A stretch of 64,000 bases of DNA, from assembly GCA_025667525.1 (NCBI GenBank), contig CM046882.1, positions 499,252,292 through 499,316,291 of the forward strand, in the 5' to 3' direction. This DNA is from Glebionis coronaria. Taxonomy: Eukaryota > Streptophyta > Magnoliopsida > Asterales > Asteraceae. Shown here piece by piece: positions 11,035 through 21,900 of this stretch. The first letter of the stretch is position 1, and every line of letters begins with the position of its first letter. Both the position numbers and the translations under genes were made by a program. The notes under the pieces are model-generated. The model had not been told where the DNA came from. It searched no databases and saw nothing but the letters and a program-made list of their open reading frames with translations.

Positions 11035-11215
11035 CATTCCTGTACTGCAGTACAAATTTGAGTTAAATGAGGCGCTCGATTGGAATGTCTCCTCATACGC
11101 CAGAACTAGACTCCATAAGTCAAGAATATTTGATGAAATTAGGATGTTTGGATAAAGACTCAAGAACCATATACATTCAATTATTACTCCCAATCCACTG
11201 AATATAAATTCCCTG
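11035..11215 (-). CDS. Copy B exon matching copy A 1670-1880
   Basis: Reads IECIWFLSLYPNILISSNILDLWSLV, clearly related to the copy A block VFFLSLYPEIEIASLILDLWSIV. It ends in a YCSTGML segment that is also conserved (YCHTGML in copy A). It probably forms the N-terminal part of the Ulp1 domain. Confidence 0.55.
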
Positions 11216-11321
11216 CGCATTATAAAAATAATTCAGTTTTTTTTACCAAATCACAAAAAAAAATATATCTATAATATGCAATTCAGTTACTTTATTAAAG
11301 GTTAATGCAGTAAAAACTAAC

Positions 11322-12359
11322 CCTTCAGGACAACTGCCACTCCATACGTATTCTATAACCTTTATTTCATCTTCAGTAAATGGTATGGTTGGATGAATTT
11401 TCCTCTCGTGATATGCTGACAACTTTTCACTTAAGTCTATTCTATAAACCGCATCTTCTAATACTTCAGCGCCTCTTTTCATACTTCTGATAGGCTTTTT
11501 AAAATCACTTTCATTTGAGGGTTCTGGAACTGCAATACTAACCACTTTCTCTTTGCCTTTTTCTGAATTCTTATCTGTAACACTACTTGTGAACATTGGC
11601 GTCTTAGTGTCTGTGTTTTGGACTGCATTAACAAGTATTGAAGCCATTCCAGCAATTTCAAGAATTTCAGTTGCTTCAGCCACTTCATTAGCTTCAACAG
11701 ATGTTTTTGGAGGCAATTCAGCAACTTCATGAGCTTCAACACTTTTTTCTATGGCACTTGTATTTCCTTCATCCATTTTTCTTGCCTCAAAATGTCCTTC
11801 ATTGTTTCGTACTAGGCTTAATTTCATATTTCTTGATTTAGGACGAAAGAAAGGAGTGTTGAGATTTTGAAAAACATCTGAGGTACAAGTCCAAACATTA
11901 TCGGTCATATTGTCAACCAAATCAAATGCATCCAACCCTGGTTGACCTACATCAAAATCAACAACTCTAGCACCCATGATACCCAAATCATCTACAACAT
12001 CAATCTTTCTTCGTTTGTTGATTTGATATCCTTTTTCGTCTTCCTTCGTTTGTGATAAAGGTTCTATTGTGGGAAGTCTAGTGTTTAGATAACTCAACAA
12101 ACTTTCATCACTATCTTCTAAAGGTTCTTCTATGACATAAGCTATCCGAGCATTTTTATCAGTTTCATTTGAAGATTGTGTTTCTGGAGGAGTTGACTGA
12201 GTGAAATAAGTATAATCAAATGGTACAATTCCCATATTTTGCCCTGCAATCAGATTTTGAGGCCCCTCTCCAGCATTTTTACAATCATGCTCATCTTTCT
12301 TTTCCGCATTTACATCGTCATCACCTTTTTTATTCTTTTTTTCATCATCGCCATTATCT
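11322..12359 (-). CDS. Copy B long linker exon
   Basis: About 345 residues, mostly hydrophilic and probably disordered, with repeated VEANEVAE and VEAHEVAE segments. The end, EIKVIEYVWSGSCPEG, aligns with copy A. The donor here is GTTAGT (11316-11321), weaker than GTAAGT in copy A, so splicing may be poor. Upstream it opens with an acidic/lysine-rich stretch. No known domain is visible. Confidence 0.55.
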
Positions 12360-12501
12360 GCATATTTTTACATTGTTAGAATTTTTAAATTGCAAACCTT
12401 ACCAAATTAACGTAATAATGTTATAGCATTGTAGTTATATTATTTCCAAAAAAAATTTTAGTAGAACATAGAAAAATATAATTTGAAGGTTATAGACATA
12501 C

Positions 12502-12926
12502 CATCATGTTGATCCTCAACATTTCCTTTTTTTGCATCATCATGTTGATCATCAACATTTGCCTTTACTGCATCATTATCATCATCTAATGCATCATCAT
12601 CGTCATCTTCTTCGTCATCATCTAATCCATCATCATTGTCAGTTTCGTCATCAATATCTTCATCCTCATCTCCATTCCCGTCTTCGCTACCATCAATTTC
12701 ATCATCCTCATCTCCATTCCCCTTTTCACTATCATCATTTTCATCTTCCATATCACCTTGCTTATGTTTATAATAAACCATGAAAACCTTATTTCTATCA
12801 TTTACAAGTCTTTTTAACCTTTTGGACTCGGGATAGTATCTAAAAGCAAGATCCAATTTTCTATCAGAATCTTCCATCAGCTTAATTGCTTGCTGTAGAT
12901 TACCTTTTACAGTATTGCACATTCCC
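12502..12926 (-). CDS. Copy B helical plus poly-acidic exon
   Basis: Begins with a helical block (LQQAIKLMEDSDRKLDLAFRY) matching copy A, then becomes an extremely acidic run of D, E and N with GNGDEDD-type repeats. The CAT/TCA-rich coding strand also produces a long histidine-rich reading in the opposite direction, which is an artefact of the acidic codons. The donor is GTATGT at 12496-12501. Confidence 0.55.
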
Positions 12927-13385
12927 TATAATATAAAAAATCATTTAAAGTTTAATACATTAAATTGTTTTTTTCCAAATCACTTTCATAACTTTTAAAA
13001 AATAACATCATAACTATCATTTTCAAACAACCGAGTTCTCAATCCTCATTACAAAGAAGGAGTCTTCCCAATATGGGGAATCAAAAGGCTCCCACTAGGT
13101 TTTCGAGCTTGTTCCTAGTGAGCCACATGCATCAAATATTTTTTGATTGTGTGAGCCTTAAGACCGGAAAATTTACTGAATTTTAGTTAATTTTTTAACC
13201 AAATCATCTTACATAACATATATTTCATTCAAAATTATTACCTTAAAAGTTTTAGATGAAAAATCTTTAGCTTCTTCAAGTTCTTCTTCTGAAAACTCTT
13301 CTTCATCTTCTACAACATCAACAAAATAAATTATTATATAATAACAAAATTTCAAGAATATATTTATTTTATATTTTATGCATAC

Positions 13386-13596
13386 CTGATAAATTCACTA
13401 ATTTCTTTTTTTTGGTATCTTTCTTCTTTGGCTCAATCCATTCTAAACCATCAATGATTTCTAAACGTCCAAAACCTCCTTTCTTAAGTTCAAGAGATTC
13501 TCTAGCTTTCATCAATTGATGATTCCATGCTTTGAACGCAGGGACTGTTTTTTCGACCTTTACCTTTTTACACACAGTTGAATTGCAATACACAAG
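13386..13596 (-). CDS. Copy B conserved GGFGRLEII exon
   Basis: Reads LVYCNSTVCKKVKVEK, then AFKAWNHQLMKARESLELKK and GGFGRLEIIDGLEWIEPKKK. It matches copy A 5232-5444 over the whole exon. Acceptor AG is at 13597-13598 and donor GTATG at 13381-13385. The domain is not one I recognise. Confidence 0.6.
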
Positions 13597-13748
13597 CTGC
13601 ACCAAAAAAATATTTTTTAGTAGTTAGCTGTTGAAAATTTATGTAAAATTTAATAAACTAAAAAGTAAATTTTTACAGCATTTTAAGTAAAAATTTTACA
13701 GCAGTTAAGACTAAAATTTACAGCATTTAAGTTTAAACTAGTACTTAC

Positions 13749-14635
13749 TGTGAGTAAAACCAATGGTCCACTAAATGTGCTACTTGAATCAAAACTGGTG
13801 CATTCCCTCACCAAACATTCTAATACATATGAGCACCAATCCATTTTTTCAATCCTATCAGTGTTATTCCCAATAAATGGAATAAGCCTCTCATTTATCG
13901 TTCCATCTTTGTTACCTTCTCCGATTATTGAGAAGAACAGTGATAGGAAACCAACATCGAATACCCAATTGGCTTTTTCGTATTCAGACAAAAATGATTC
14001 CAATTTTGATACTCCGATTTTTTTATCATTACCGACAATATGCTTCACCTTTCTTCTCCATCTATGAGTCGTAGGCTCTAATAGATTTTTTTTCTTTTAG
14101 AGTTTCAACAGGGATATCACCCATTGGTATCCCAAGCATATCATGCACAAGTTGTTTGGTAAACTTTATCTTCCTACCATCTCCCATTCCTAGAGTGCGT
14201 GTTTCTGAATCAAAATTGGTAGCTAAAAACAGACCTAAGGTTGATGGGATATAATATATGTTGAAGTTTTCAGGAAAATCACCAAATCCCATTTCTCGAA
14301 CACGCTTGTCTTGTTGAGGGCTTAAGTTGTTTAGGACCTTTTGGAGATTTCTTGGTGACATTCTGTATTTTATGGTTTCCTGATCAGCCTTTTTTGGCTT
14401 CTTTTGTTGAATTGCTTGTGGATAACAAACAATCATATTATCTTTTGTTTTTGCCTTCTTTTTTGACTGAAAAAATACATCAGAATCTTTTCTTACTGCA
14501 AGCCTTTTCCCCTTATCTTCCTTTTTTTTTCTATCTTATATTTATCGAAAGTACTTTCTTCAAAATCCGAATCACTGTTTTCCGTTGGATTTTTATTTTT
14601 TTTCTCATTGGTCTTTTTAACTGATGGAGATATAC
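13749..14635 (-). pseudogene. Copy B N-terminal domain exon with frame change
   Basis: The basic, serine-rich start (14440-14635) leads into the conserved domain: MGFGDFPENFNIYYIPS, TKQLVHDMLGIPMGD, then VGFLSLFFSIIGEGNKDGT and KMDWCSYVLECLV. The first part (above about 14094) and the second part are in different frames. The change lies in the A-run at 14086-14093. Acceptor AG is at 14636-14637, with donor GTAAGT just below 13749. A recurrent homopolymer site raises the possibility of an assembly error for this one lesion. Confidence 0.6.
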
Positions 14636-14659
14636 CTGAAAAAATCACACACTATATTC

Positions 14660-15466
14660 ATTTACAGACAGTCTATATAAATCTTTCATTTGAACCTAAC
14701 ATAGAATCAAGAGCATTAGAATACAAATTTTAACACATCACTCTGATTTTCAAACATATAAACTCACATTTAATCAAACTATAAACAACATCTAACAGGA
14801 AACATTCATATGAACCTAACTTGGATTCTATAGCATTAGAATACAAATTTTAACACATCATAGTGATTTTTAAGTATGAAATCTCACATTTAATCATACT
14901 TTAGACAACGGCTAACTAAAATCATTCATATGAATCTAACTCGTATTTTAGATCATTAGAGTTCAAATTTTAACACATTATAGTGTTTTTCAAGCATGAT
15001 ATCTCACATTTAAGCAAACTTTAAACAACATCTAACAGGAAACATTCATAAGAACCTAACTCGGATTTTAGAACATTAGAATACAAATTTTAACACATCA
15101 TACTGATTTTCAATCATATAAACTTACATTTAATCAAATTTTGAACAACATTAAAACTAAATCATTCAATTATACTTAACTCAGATTTTAGAGCATAAGA
15201 GTCAAAATTTTAACACATCGCATTGTTTTTCAGGCATGAAAACTCCCATTTAATCATACTTTAGACAACAGATAACCTAAATCATTCATATCAACATAAG
15301 TTGGATTTTAAAGCATTAGAGTACAAATTCTAACACATCACTCTGATTTTCAAACATATAAACTCACATTTAATGAAATTATAAAAAACAGTTAACATAA
15401 ATCATTCATATCAACATAACTTGGATTTTAGAGCATTAGAGTGCAAATTTTAACACATCACAGTTA
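14660..15466. repeat. 120-bp tandem repeat, about 6.5 units, next to copy B
   Basis: Same unit family as 6895-8985 (blocks AACCTAACTCGGATTTTAGA, GCATTAGAGTACAAATTTTA, CACATTTAATCAAA). It sits immediately upstream of the N-terminal domain exon of copy B, the position the intronic array occupies in copy A. It ends abruptly at about 15466 where unrelated AT-rich sequence begins, so the 5' part of copy B seems to have been removed or displaced there. Confidence 0.85.
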
Positions 15467-15492
15467 AGTAAGGCTTATAAGCTTATTATATA

Positions 15493-16010
15493 TCTATACT
15501 ACAATATAAAGCATTTGAGATTTCCTAAAAATAGAAAAACTGTAAATTCAGATTTTTTTACCTACAATCTATATTATCTATACTACAATATAAAACATTT
15601 GGGACTTTCTAAAAATAAAAAGCTTGAAAATTCAAACTTTTATACCTACTAAATAAAGCAAGTTGATATTTTCATCAAAATTTTATACTATAACATGTTC
15701 TAACAACCTTTTGTAACAAACTTTTGTAACAAACTTTTGTAACAACAATTTTTCTTTTAAATTGAAAAATCTTTTTATTTATTTTTTATTTTTATAATCT
15801 AATTTCACTATATTTTTTGGATTTTTGTGCTTTTTAATTCGATATCCACTTTTATATATATTTTTATTAACTTTTAGTCTTTTTCAGTTTTAGTGGGTTT
15901 TTTTAATTCGACTTTTTAGAACATTACAATGAGTAAAAAATTAATATTTGTTAGTCTCAAAATTTGTTATTAGGTATTCGCCGCTGTATTGCGCGAGTAC
16001 CATTCTATAG
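15493..16010 (+). mobile_element. Helitron-like non-autonomous element(s)
   Basis: Two starts of the type A|TCTATACTACAATATAAA occur at 15493 and 15577, a form common at Helitron 5' ends. The 3' end near 16010 has a GC-rich short hairpin-like block (CGCCGCTGTATTGCGCG) followed by GTACCAT and TCTATAG|T, close to the CTRR|T rule. The body is AT-rich without ORFs and resembles the elements at 25235-25668 and 25669-26127. Two starts and one end suggest one insertion into another. Confidence 0.45.
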
Positions 16011-16199
16011 TAAATTATAAATAACTTATATAAAATTATATAATCCTATACATAAGCTTAACCAAACACCCCTGAAATTAAATACAATAATTATCTCGTC
16101 ATCACATTTTACCTTACCGTTATATCATCATTCGACATATGACACGTCACTCTACTCAATTTTAACGCTCAAATGGTCATCACTCCCTCGAATTTTAAC

Positions 16200-16400
16200 T
16201 CTTTCTTCTAACAAATTTATAGAGGTGGCAAAATGGGCGGGCGGGCGGGCACATGCGGCAGGCTAAATAGGCAACGGGTTAAACGGGCGGCGGGCTAAAC
16301 GGGCGCGGGCTAAACGGACACGGGCGAAATGGGCGGGCGAAACGGACGGACGAAGCGAGCGCAAGCTAAAATGAGAAAAAAACATATAAAAACGTAGAAT
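16200..16400. repeat. GGGC-rich degenerate tandem repeat
   Basis: Strong local GC enrichment in AT-rich surroundings: repeated CGGGCTAAACGGGC and GGGCGGGCGGGC blocks from about 16230 to 16350. No ORF. Units are 10-20 bp and degenerate. Simple-sequence expansion is the likeliest explanation. Confidence 0.6.
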
Positions 16401-17635
16401 TAATAAATAAAAATACTTGTTTAAAAGCCGGGATGAAAAACTAAATATAAAATATCCACCGAGTAGCCTAATTAGTGTTTTACATGTGCGCCCATTAAAC
16501 CCATAAGTTTCTTACATATGCGCTCGTTTACCCCATTAATAATAAAGAATGGGTAAAAAGTGCCCCATACTTTTTTGAAAATAGACAAAAAGTGACCATA
16601 TTTATCAAAATGTTCAAGATTTGCCACCACTACAATTTTAACTAAAAATTCAATAAGCTTTTATTCAAAATTAAATTGTTTAGTATATAAATGGTTAATT
16701 TTTCATAAGTGTAATACATAAATTGATCGGCTAGGCCTTCACATACTTCGAAGTTATTTATTTAATGAATTTTATGGGGCATTTCAATAATTTGAAACTC
16801 GTTTTTTAAATTGACCAATTCAAGTCAAACCAGGTTGATTCAAGTCAATCCGAGTTAACTCGTTTAAAAAAAAACTCATATTTTTAACAATGAACAAAAA
16901 TTATATATAAAAATCATTAAAATATTCGTATATTAAAAATATAAATTATTTACCAATCAATAGAATATGTTCGGATAGCACGGTACCAGTATCGTACCGA
17001 GTTAGTGGTACCGATTTTTTCCCGAGCATAAACTAATGGTACCGGTAGAATGAGATTCGGATATCGATACCGGTACCGGTACCGGTAACGGTACCAAGAA
17101 ATCGGGATTTTCCCGTTTTTCGAGAATTTCCCGATTTGGCACCGGTCGTGGTACCGAATTTTTTTCTTCTTATTTCGTAGTATCAGTACCCTATCGAACG
17201 GGATTGGGGTACCGAAAATCGATACGGTTCTGGTATGGTTCCGGTTCGGTTTCGGGACGAAATGCTCATTCTATAATACGTAAAAAAAATATATCGTAAA
17301 TACGTAAAATTTACATATTTAAAAAAAACCCAAAAAATCAAAATCCGCCCGGTTCTCGAAAACCGGGTTGACCCGGGTCACCCAAATCCGGCGAGTCTAA
17401 CCGGATTCGAAAATGTAAAACTCGAGTTAATATGACCTATTTTTCGATCAGAAGCGAGTTGACCCGAGTTTGAAAACATTGGTTTTTTCTTACACTATGT
17501 TTGTCAAAAAATTGTTTTGAGAATTGAAAATTAAAATGATTGTCAGGCTGAGGTTCATCACTACACGTAGGCTTAAGCACCTAGTTTTATAAGTATGACA
17601 TCTTGGTTTGCAACTTTCATTTGTATTCTATCTAT
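16400..17635. other. Intergenic sequence with GGTACC-palindrome tract
   Basis: No coding sequence found. From about 16975 to 17260 the sequence is built from self-complementary blocks (GGTACCGGTACCGGTA, CGGTACCAAG, CCCGTTTTTCGAGAATTTCC). Near 17340-17480 there is a GGTTGACCCGGGTC-type tract. Both are common kinds of degenerate plant repeats. Confidence 0.4.
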
Positions 17636-17750
17636 ATATCTATACTAGGTTCATTGCTCGCGCTCCGCTGCGGGGAGCACGGACGATGTGACGACGGTGT
17701 ATAGGTTTAGCTGTAGGTATGATGTTCGCGCTCCGCCGCGGGGAGTTTGT
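17636..17750. repeat. Pair of GC-rich hairpin-prone 23-mers beside a Helitron-like start
   Basis: After TCTATACTAGG at about 17639, the block CTCGCGCTCCGCTGCGGGGA occurs at 17657-17676 and a close copy, TTCGCGCTCCGCCGCGGGGA, at 17725-17744. Each can fold (CTCCGC against GCGGGGAG). Together with the TCTATACTA start they could belong to a Helitron-like family different from the one at 15493. Confidence 0.35.
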
Positions 17751-18030
17751 TACTATGGTTAGTATGTGAACATTGGAGTGAAGATAAAATATCATCAACT
17801 GATAGCGTTTGGGTTAATTAAACTCTGTTTTTGTGTTGAATGTTGAATCACTGTGAAAACCATAGATAGATACTACAAAGATAAACTGAATGAAAAGGAC
17901 TTTCGTAAGAGTACAAATTTATTACAGACATAGAACCTGTTTGGTCTATCTAAATGTACATATAAACAACACTAATGCTGCAACTATTTTCTTTAACAAC
18001 TGGAATGAAAAGTTGCTTTACGGTTCACTT
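17751..18030. other. Unassigned AT-rich intergenic stretch
   Basis: No supported gene. A short open frame near 17890 has no recognisable motif and merges into the minisatellite that follows, so I do not call it. Confidence 0.4.
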
Positions 18031-18205
18031 CGGGTAGGAGAAGGGCTGTTTGGCACCTGGTTTACCAGCAAAATGACTGTTTGGCAGCTGGTTTACCAGC
18101 AGAAGGGCTGTTTCGCAGTTGGTTTAACAGCAGAAGGGTTGTTTTGCAGCAGAAGGGCTGTTTGGCAGCAGGTTTAACAGTAGAAGGGCTGTTTGGCACA
18201 GGAAA
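18030..18205. repeat. Minisatellite, ~31-bp unit, about 5 copies
   Basis: Units built on GAAGGGCTGTTTGGCAGC followed by TGGTTTAACAGCA are repeated from about 18041 to 18204, with one unit missing the second half. The unit can be read as pairs of complementary blocks (GCTGGTTTACCAGC is a near-perfect palindrome), so transcripts could form small stem-loops. No sign of coding. Confidence 0.7.
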
Positions 18206-18617
18206 AAAAATAACTCCAGATGTAAGAGTGTAATCATGGGCTGTTAATAAAAACAAACATGCTAATAATGAACTCCAGACATACTTATAATGTTGCATAT
18301 TTTTACCGGAATATCACTGCATATGTTAAAAATTTCGAGCAAACCTTACCATTGCTCCCAATGTAAGAGTCCTTTATATTTTTCACGTGTGACCTTGCGG
18401 CCCTCCTTTTTTGCAACCTGATGATGGACGGTGAACGTTTAAGAGGAAAATAGATACTGCGATGTCGCAAGAAAAACATTTTCAACTCATATTAGCATAC
18501 CAAAATAGCCCGTCAAACTGATGACAAAGCAACTGCTACAAAACATACTACTATTAGAGACCGTAACTGAAGTTTTCGTGGAGAACAATTGCTACAGGAT
18601 ATCCACAGGTAGAGTAA

Positions 18618-19212
18618 GGGGTTGTTTGATTAGTGCTTAATTGAAAGGTCTGGTACTCGATGCTTAATCGTACAATATTAAGTGTGTTTGATAAAAATGA
18701 AAAGTGACCTACGGATGAAGATTTCAACACTGACTGATTCCTCAACAAGTTCGTGCAAAATCATTCAGCGCCATATTTTATATTGACTCCTTTGACTTTT
18801 TCTTTCACCACTATAGACCAATACCTGATGATGTGAATTGTGATATTACTATTATATGTGTATATTAGCATTTGCATTTGTATACTATACTTTAACACAT
18901 AACTGGCCATAATATAATAGATAAACGTTTGTGTACTACTTTGAAATTTCAAGATTAATGGAATGTTTTGATTCCTGTAGTTCCCTAATATTAATAGAAA
19001 ATAACGATTCAATGCAACACCAAAATTATTTGAACACAAAGGTGACCTTTTTTAATTGCAAATAATGAAAATTGATATGGTAATTTTTCTCACTCAGATT
19101 ATCCATTCAGATCAGTATTCAAACAACAAAAAGAGATTGATACAAAGTCTTTTAATCATTCAAATATATGAATCGTTCAGTGCTAAATGGTTATGTTTTT
19201 TCAAACAGCCCC
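18618..19212. mobile_element. Tourist/Harbinger-type MITE candidate, 595 bp
   Basis: Terminal inverted repeats GGGGTTGTTTGA (18618-18629) and TCAAACAGCCCC (19201-19212) match at 11 of 12 positions. Both sides are flanked by TAA, the target duplication typical of PIF/Harbinger elements. The interior is AT-rich and non-coding. The alternative is a hAT-type MITE, but the 8 bp on each side do not match. Confidence 0.55.
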
Positions 19213-20680
19213 TAACACTATTATAGACCCGTTAATCCAGTATAATGCTAGGTTTGTAATAACATCTCTAACTAATAGTATAATACCTGAGTAAGCTTCA
19301 AATAGCAACAATTTGAGCTCGAGTATGACCTTTATAATCGTAAGCCGGGTTGCATATACAGTTCGAGCTAAAAATCTGGAACCTTGGTTGTTTCAGGATA
19401 TACATAAATTTGGGGTTGTACAAACTGATATCCTACTTCAATCTCAAGAGCAATAAATACGTTCCCCGTTATCTATGTGTTACGATCTTCATCTGCGTCA
19501 TCTATGATCTTTTCTCCCAAACAAAGCCCCGTCCATCTCTCTGCATAAAGAGATTTCTGTAAAGCTTGCGTGAAGTAAGATGGTATTACTAAACAAATGC
19601 CAAACAAAATTGCAAAGTCACCTGAACCCAGCTTAGACCTAAACAAACCGATTCGCCCTCTCCTTTGATCTTCACATGTTTGATCTTCAAGATAATTACA
19701 TTATATGAAGCTCGAAACTCGAGTTGCCAAAAAAGATCAGAACCCGTGCACCTGCAAAATAATCAGTTTAACAAAAAGAAGCAAAAAAACTGAGCATTTT
19801 CATACGTTGACTTCTTTATTACATTTGTACCTTCAAGCGATTCGACCATCAAGTTGATAAAAGTGACTATAAAGTTAAGTTTTTTAAACTTAAATTAAGT
19901 TCTTTCTTTACCTGCGAAAGAAGGGGCGGATAATGTGATTTTAAGTTATTATGTGTGCAAAACATACACGCTGCGTACTATAATAAAGGATACCTTTCGT
20001 GCTTTTTTTACTTTGCTCTAGCTTTAAAAGAAACTCAAAATTGTTTAAAACCTGCAATCACGGTTACCAATTTTTTTTTTTTAAAAAAAGGTGAACTCGA
20101 GTTACTTTTTTATAAGTGTCTGGTGTGTTTGGATTTCATGTCCAACCACCCCCTAAACATACAAAAATAACAAACTTCCAAAGGAAGTCCTATATATTCC
20201 TATAATCATATAAGCAAAACACCCCCTAAAGGATGATAAGAAAAAGTCTTGAAAATTTCTGTTCATCGGGTTGCCAAACACCCCTTTAAAAACGTAAAAA
20301 GCTAGATAAGCAAAAAAAAGTTGTTATAAGACACAGTAAGCTAAAACAGATGATAGTAAGTATGAAAGGATGTTTTGACACTAAAAGTTTAAAGCTTTCT
20401 CTGCTAAGCAATCAACTGCAAAAACATAATTACTCGCTTTTGAAGTTTAGAAGTTTGATTATGCCATTATATGACAAAAAACATAAAGGTAATACTATTT
20501 GGTTAATTGTTGTATATTTATATATATATAACATTAACAACCTGACCTCAACTCGTTTCTAGGAACATAAGCCCAACGGTCACCTGAACAATTTAATTTT
20601 TAAAACATGCACACATACAGAACTATTAGCAATCCATAAAAAGGATGCTTTACATCAAGTCTGTACAGATAGCCAATTAA
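19213..20680. other. Non-coding stretch with fragments of small elements
   Basis: Short ORFs only, none with recognisable motifs. The blocks GTGTGTTTGG..CCAACCACCCCCTAA (20120-20155) and CAAACACCCCTTTAA (20275-20290) look like ends of further MITEs, but I could not pair them. The region may include introns of whatever transcript covers the following duplication. Confidence 0.35.
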
Positions 20681-20740
20681 CCCTTTTTCTATGTGATCTG
20701 CAATTAATATCTAAAGTGAAAAAGGTAAATTTGTTCATCT

Positions 20741-20743
<3 letters not shown>

Positions 20744-20830
<87 letters not shown>
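20744..20830. repeat. (GA)n microsatellite, about 88 bp
   Basis: Pure GA dinucleotide run. In the sister unit it is about 30 bp (22188-22217). On the minus strand it gives a meaningless LSLSLS reading. Confidence 0.95.
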
Positions 20831-20831
<1 letters not shown>

Positions 20832-21179
20832 CTCATCTCATTCCCACAGCGTATCACACAGTTTATGACAGTTAACGAACCAAATGCTCGTTCCCACATG
20901 TACATTTGTTCATATTGTACTGTGTTTGTGCTTTTCACCTAAACTGAATGGCACCACATTATGTAAGTATATAACAGTAGGCTGGTCAAAAGAACTTACA
21001 ATGCAAACTTTATGTAAATGGGAGATTGTACATCTATGCGGAGCGACATCAAAGAGCCTTAGATACAACATCTTTAAAAGTAACATGCACCGTGAACAAA
21101 AATCTTAGGTAGTAAGAACTTTCAAAGTAATAGAAATCGAGAAAAAACACAGTCTAACATGGTAAATCTATGAGGCTCG

Positions 21180-21900
21180 GGTCTAGAAGTATGGAAGCGG
21201 CACCTAGAACCCACCATGGCTGCAACCACGTGGTCGCCCCGCCAAGGTACGAATTCTGGCGAACTACACTTGCCAAATCGATCTCATCATCGCCTAATTT
21301 GTATGCACCCAACCAAAAAAAAGCAAACTACTTGTTCAATTTTATTACACAACAGAACATAAGACCATCGATATAAACATTTGTTATACAATGTGGCAAT
21401 CTATCTGTAAAGAGAAACGTTCCACGTGTATTTACTTACACGCCATCGTTAAAAGTAACAGAATCTGAGAATGACATAGGGTTTGACCCCATAAAGCTAT
21501 GAGGCTCAGGTGTAGGAGCATGGAAGCGGTACCTAAAAGCCGCCATGGCTGTAACCACATGGGTGTCGCGCCAAGATACGGGCTCTGGTAAACTCTTCTT
21601 ACCAAAGCGACCCACCGACACGCGTCTCGTCGTACCCGTGTTTCTGTTATCATTTCACGCAAAAAAGAAATCACTAAAAGAACAATACAATGTTAAATTA
21701 TGTATTATCCATCCAATTTCAGTCTTTCTGTCCATGAGTTATACTCATGTTTCATGGTATGTGGGCCTCGAAGAAGCATAAGGCATAGCCGCGTAGGTAT
21801 AAAAGGGACATCGACCCGCCATGGCTGCAAACACATTACAGTGCTGCCCCGCCAAGATACAAGCTGATTTGACACGACCATTGTTAAATAACGCACATTA
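21180..21900 (-). other. Three related exon-like modules of unknown function (unit 1)
   Basis: On the minus strand, RFGKKSLPEPVSWRDTHVVT..AMAAFRYRFHAPTPEPH (about 21480-21630) and RFGKCSSPEFVPWRGDHVVA..AMVGSRCRFHTSRPEPH (about 21170-21300) are clearly homologous. A third, weaker relative reads CNVFAAMAGRCPFYTYAAM (about 21780-21850). The first is followed by a GTAAGT donor-like site. Stops lie between modules, so they are either exons of a spliced gene or a non-coding repeat that happens to be open. I do not recognise the motif. Confidence 0.4.

Larger units (their letters stand above)
9942..14635 (-). pseudogene. Ulp1-like (C48) protease gene, copy B, broken and 5'-truncated
   Basis: Second member of the tandem pair, same strand and same exon order as copy A. 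Exons seen: 13749-14635, 13386-13596, about 13250-13315, 12502-12926, 11322-12359, about 11035-11215, about 10850-10950, 10556-10709 and 9942-10357. Lesions differ from those in copy A: a frame change in the A-run at 14086-14093 of the N-terminal domain, an in-frame TAG at 10689-10691 in the Ulp1 core, and an asparagine codon (10668-10670) where copy A has the catalytic histidine. The first two exons of copy A have no match here; the sequence above 14635 runs into about 6.5 units of the 120-bp repeat and then a Helitron-like element. It is very unlikely to make an active protease. Confidence 0.7.

Noticed and set aside
12532..12783. Histidine-rich plus-strand ORF
   Set aside because: It is the antisense reading of the poly-acidic exon of copy B.
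18618..19212. hAT-type MITE
   Set aside because: The flanking 8 bp do not match, whereas TAA on both sides fits a Harbinger-type element.
20735..20938. LSLSLS-containing minus-strand ORF
   Set aside because: The repeat part is the (GA)n tract; only the non-repeat end resembles protein, and it is covered by the duplication entry.
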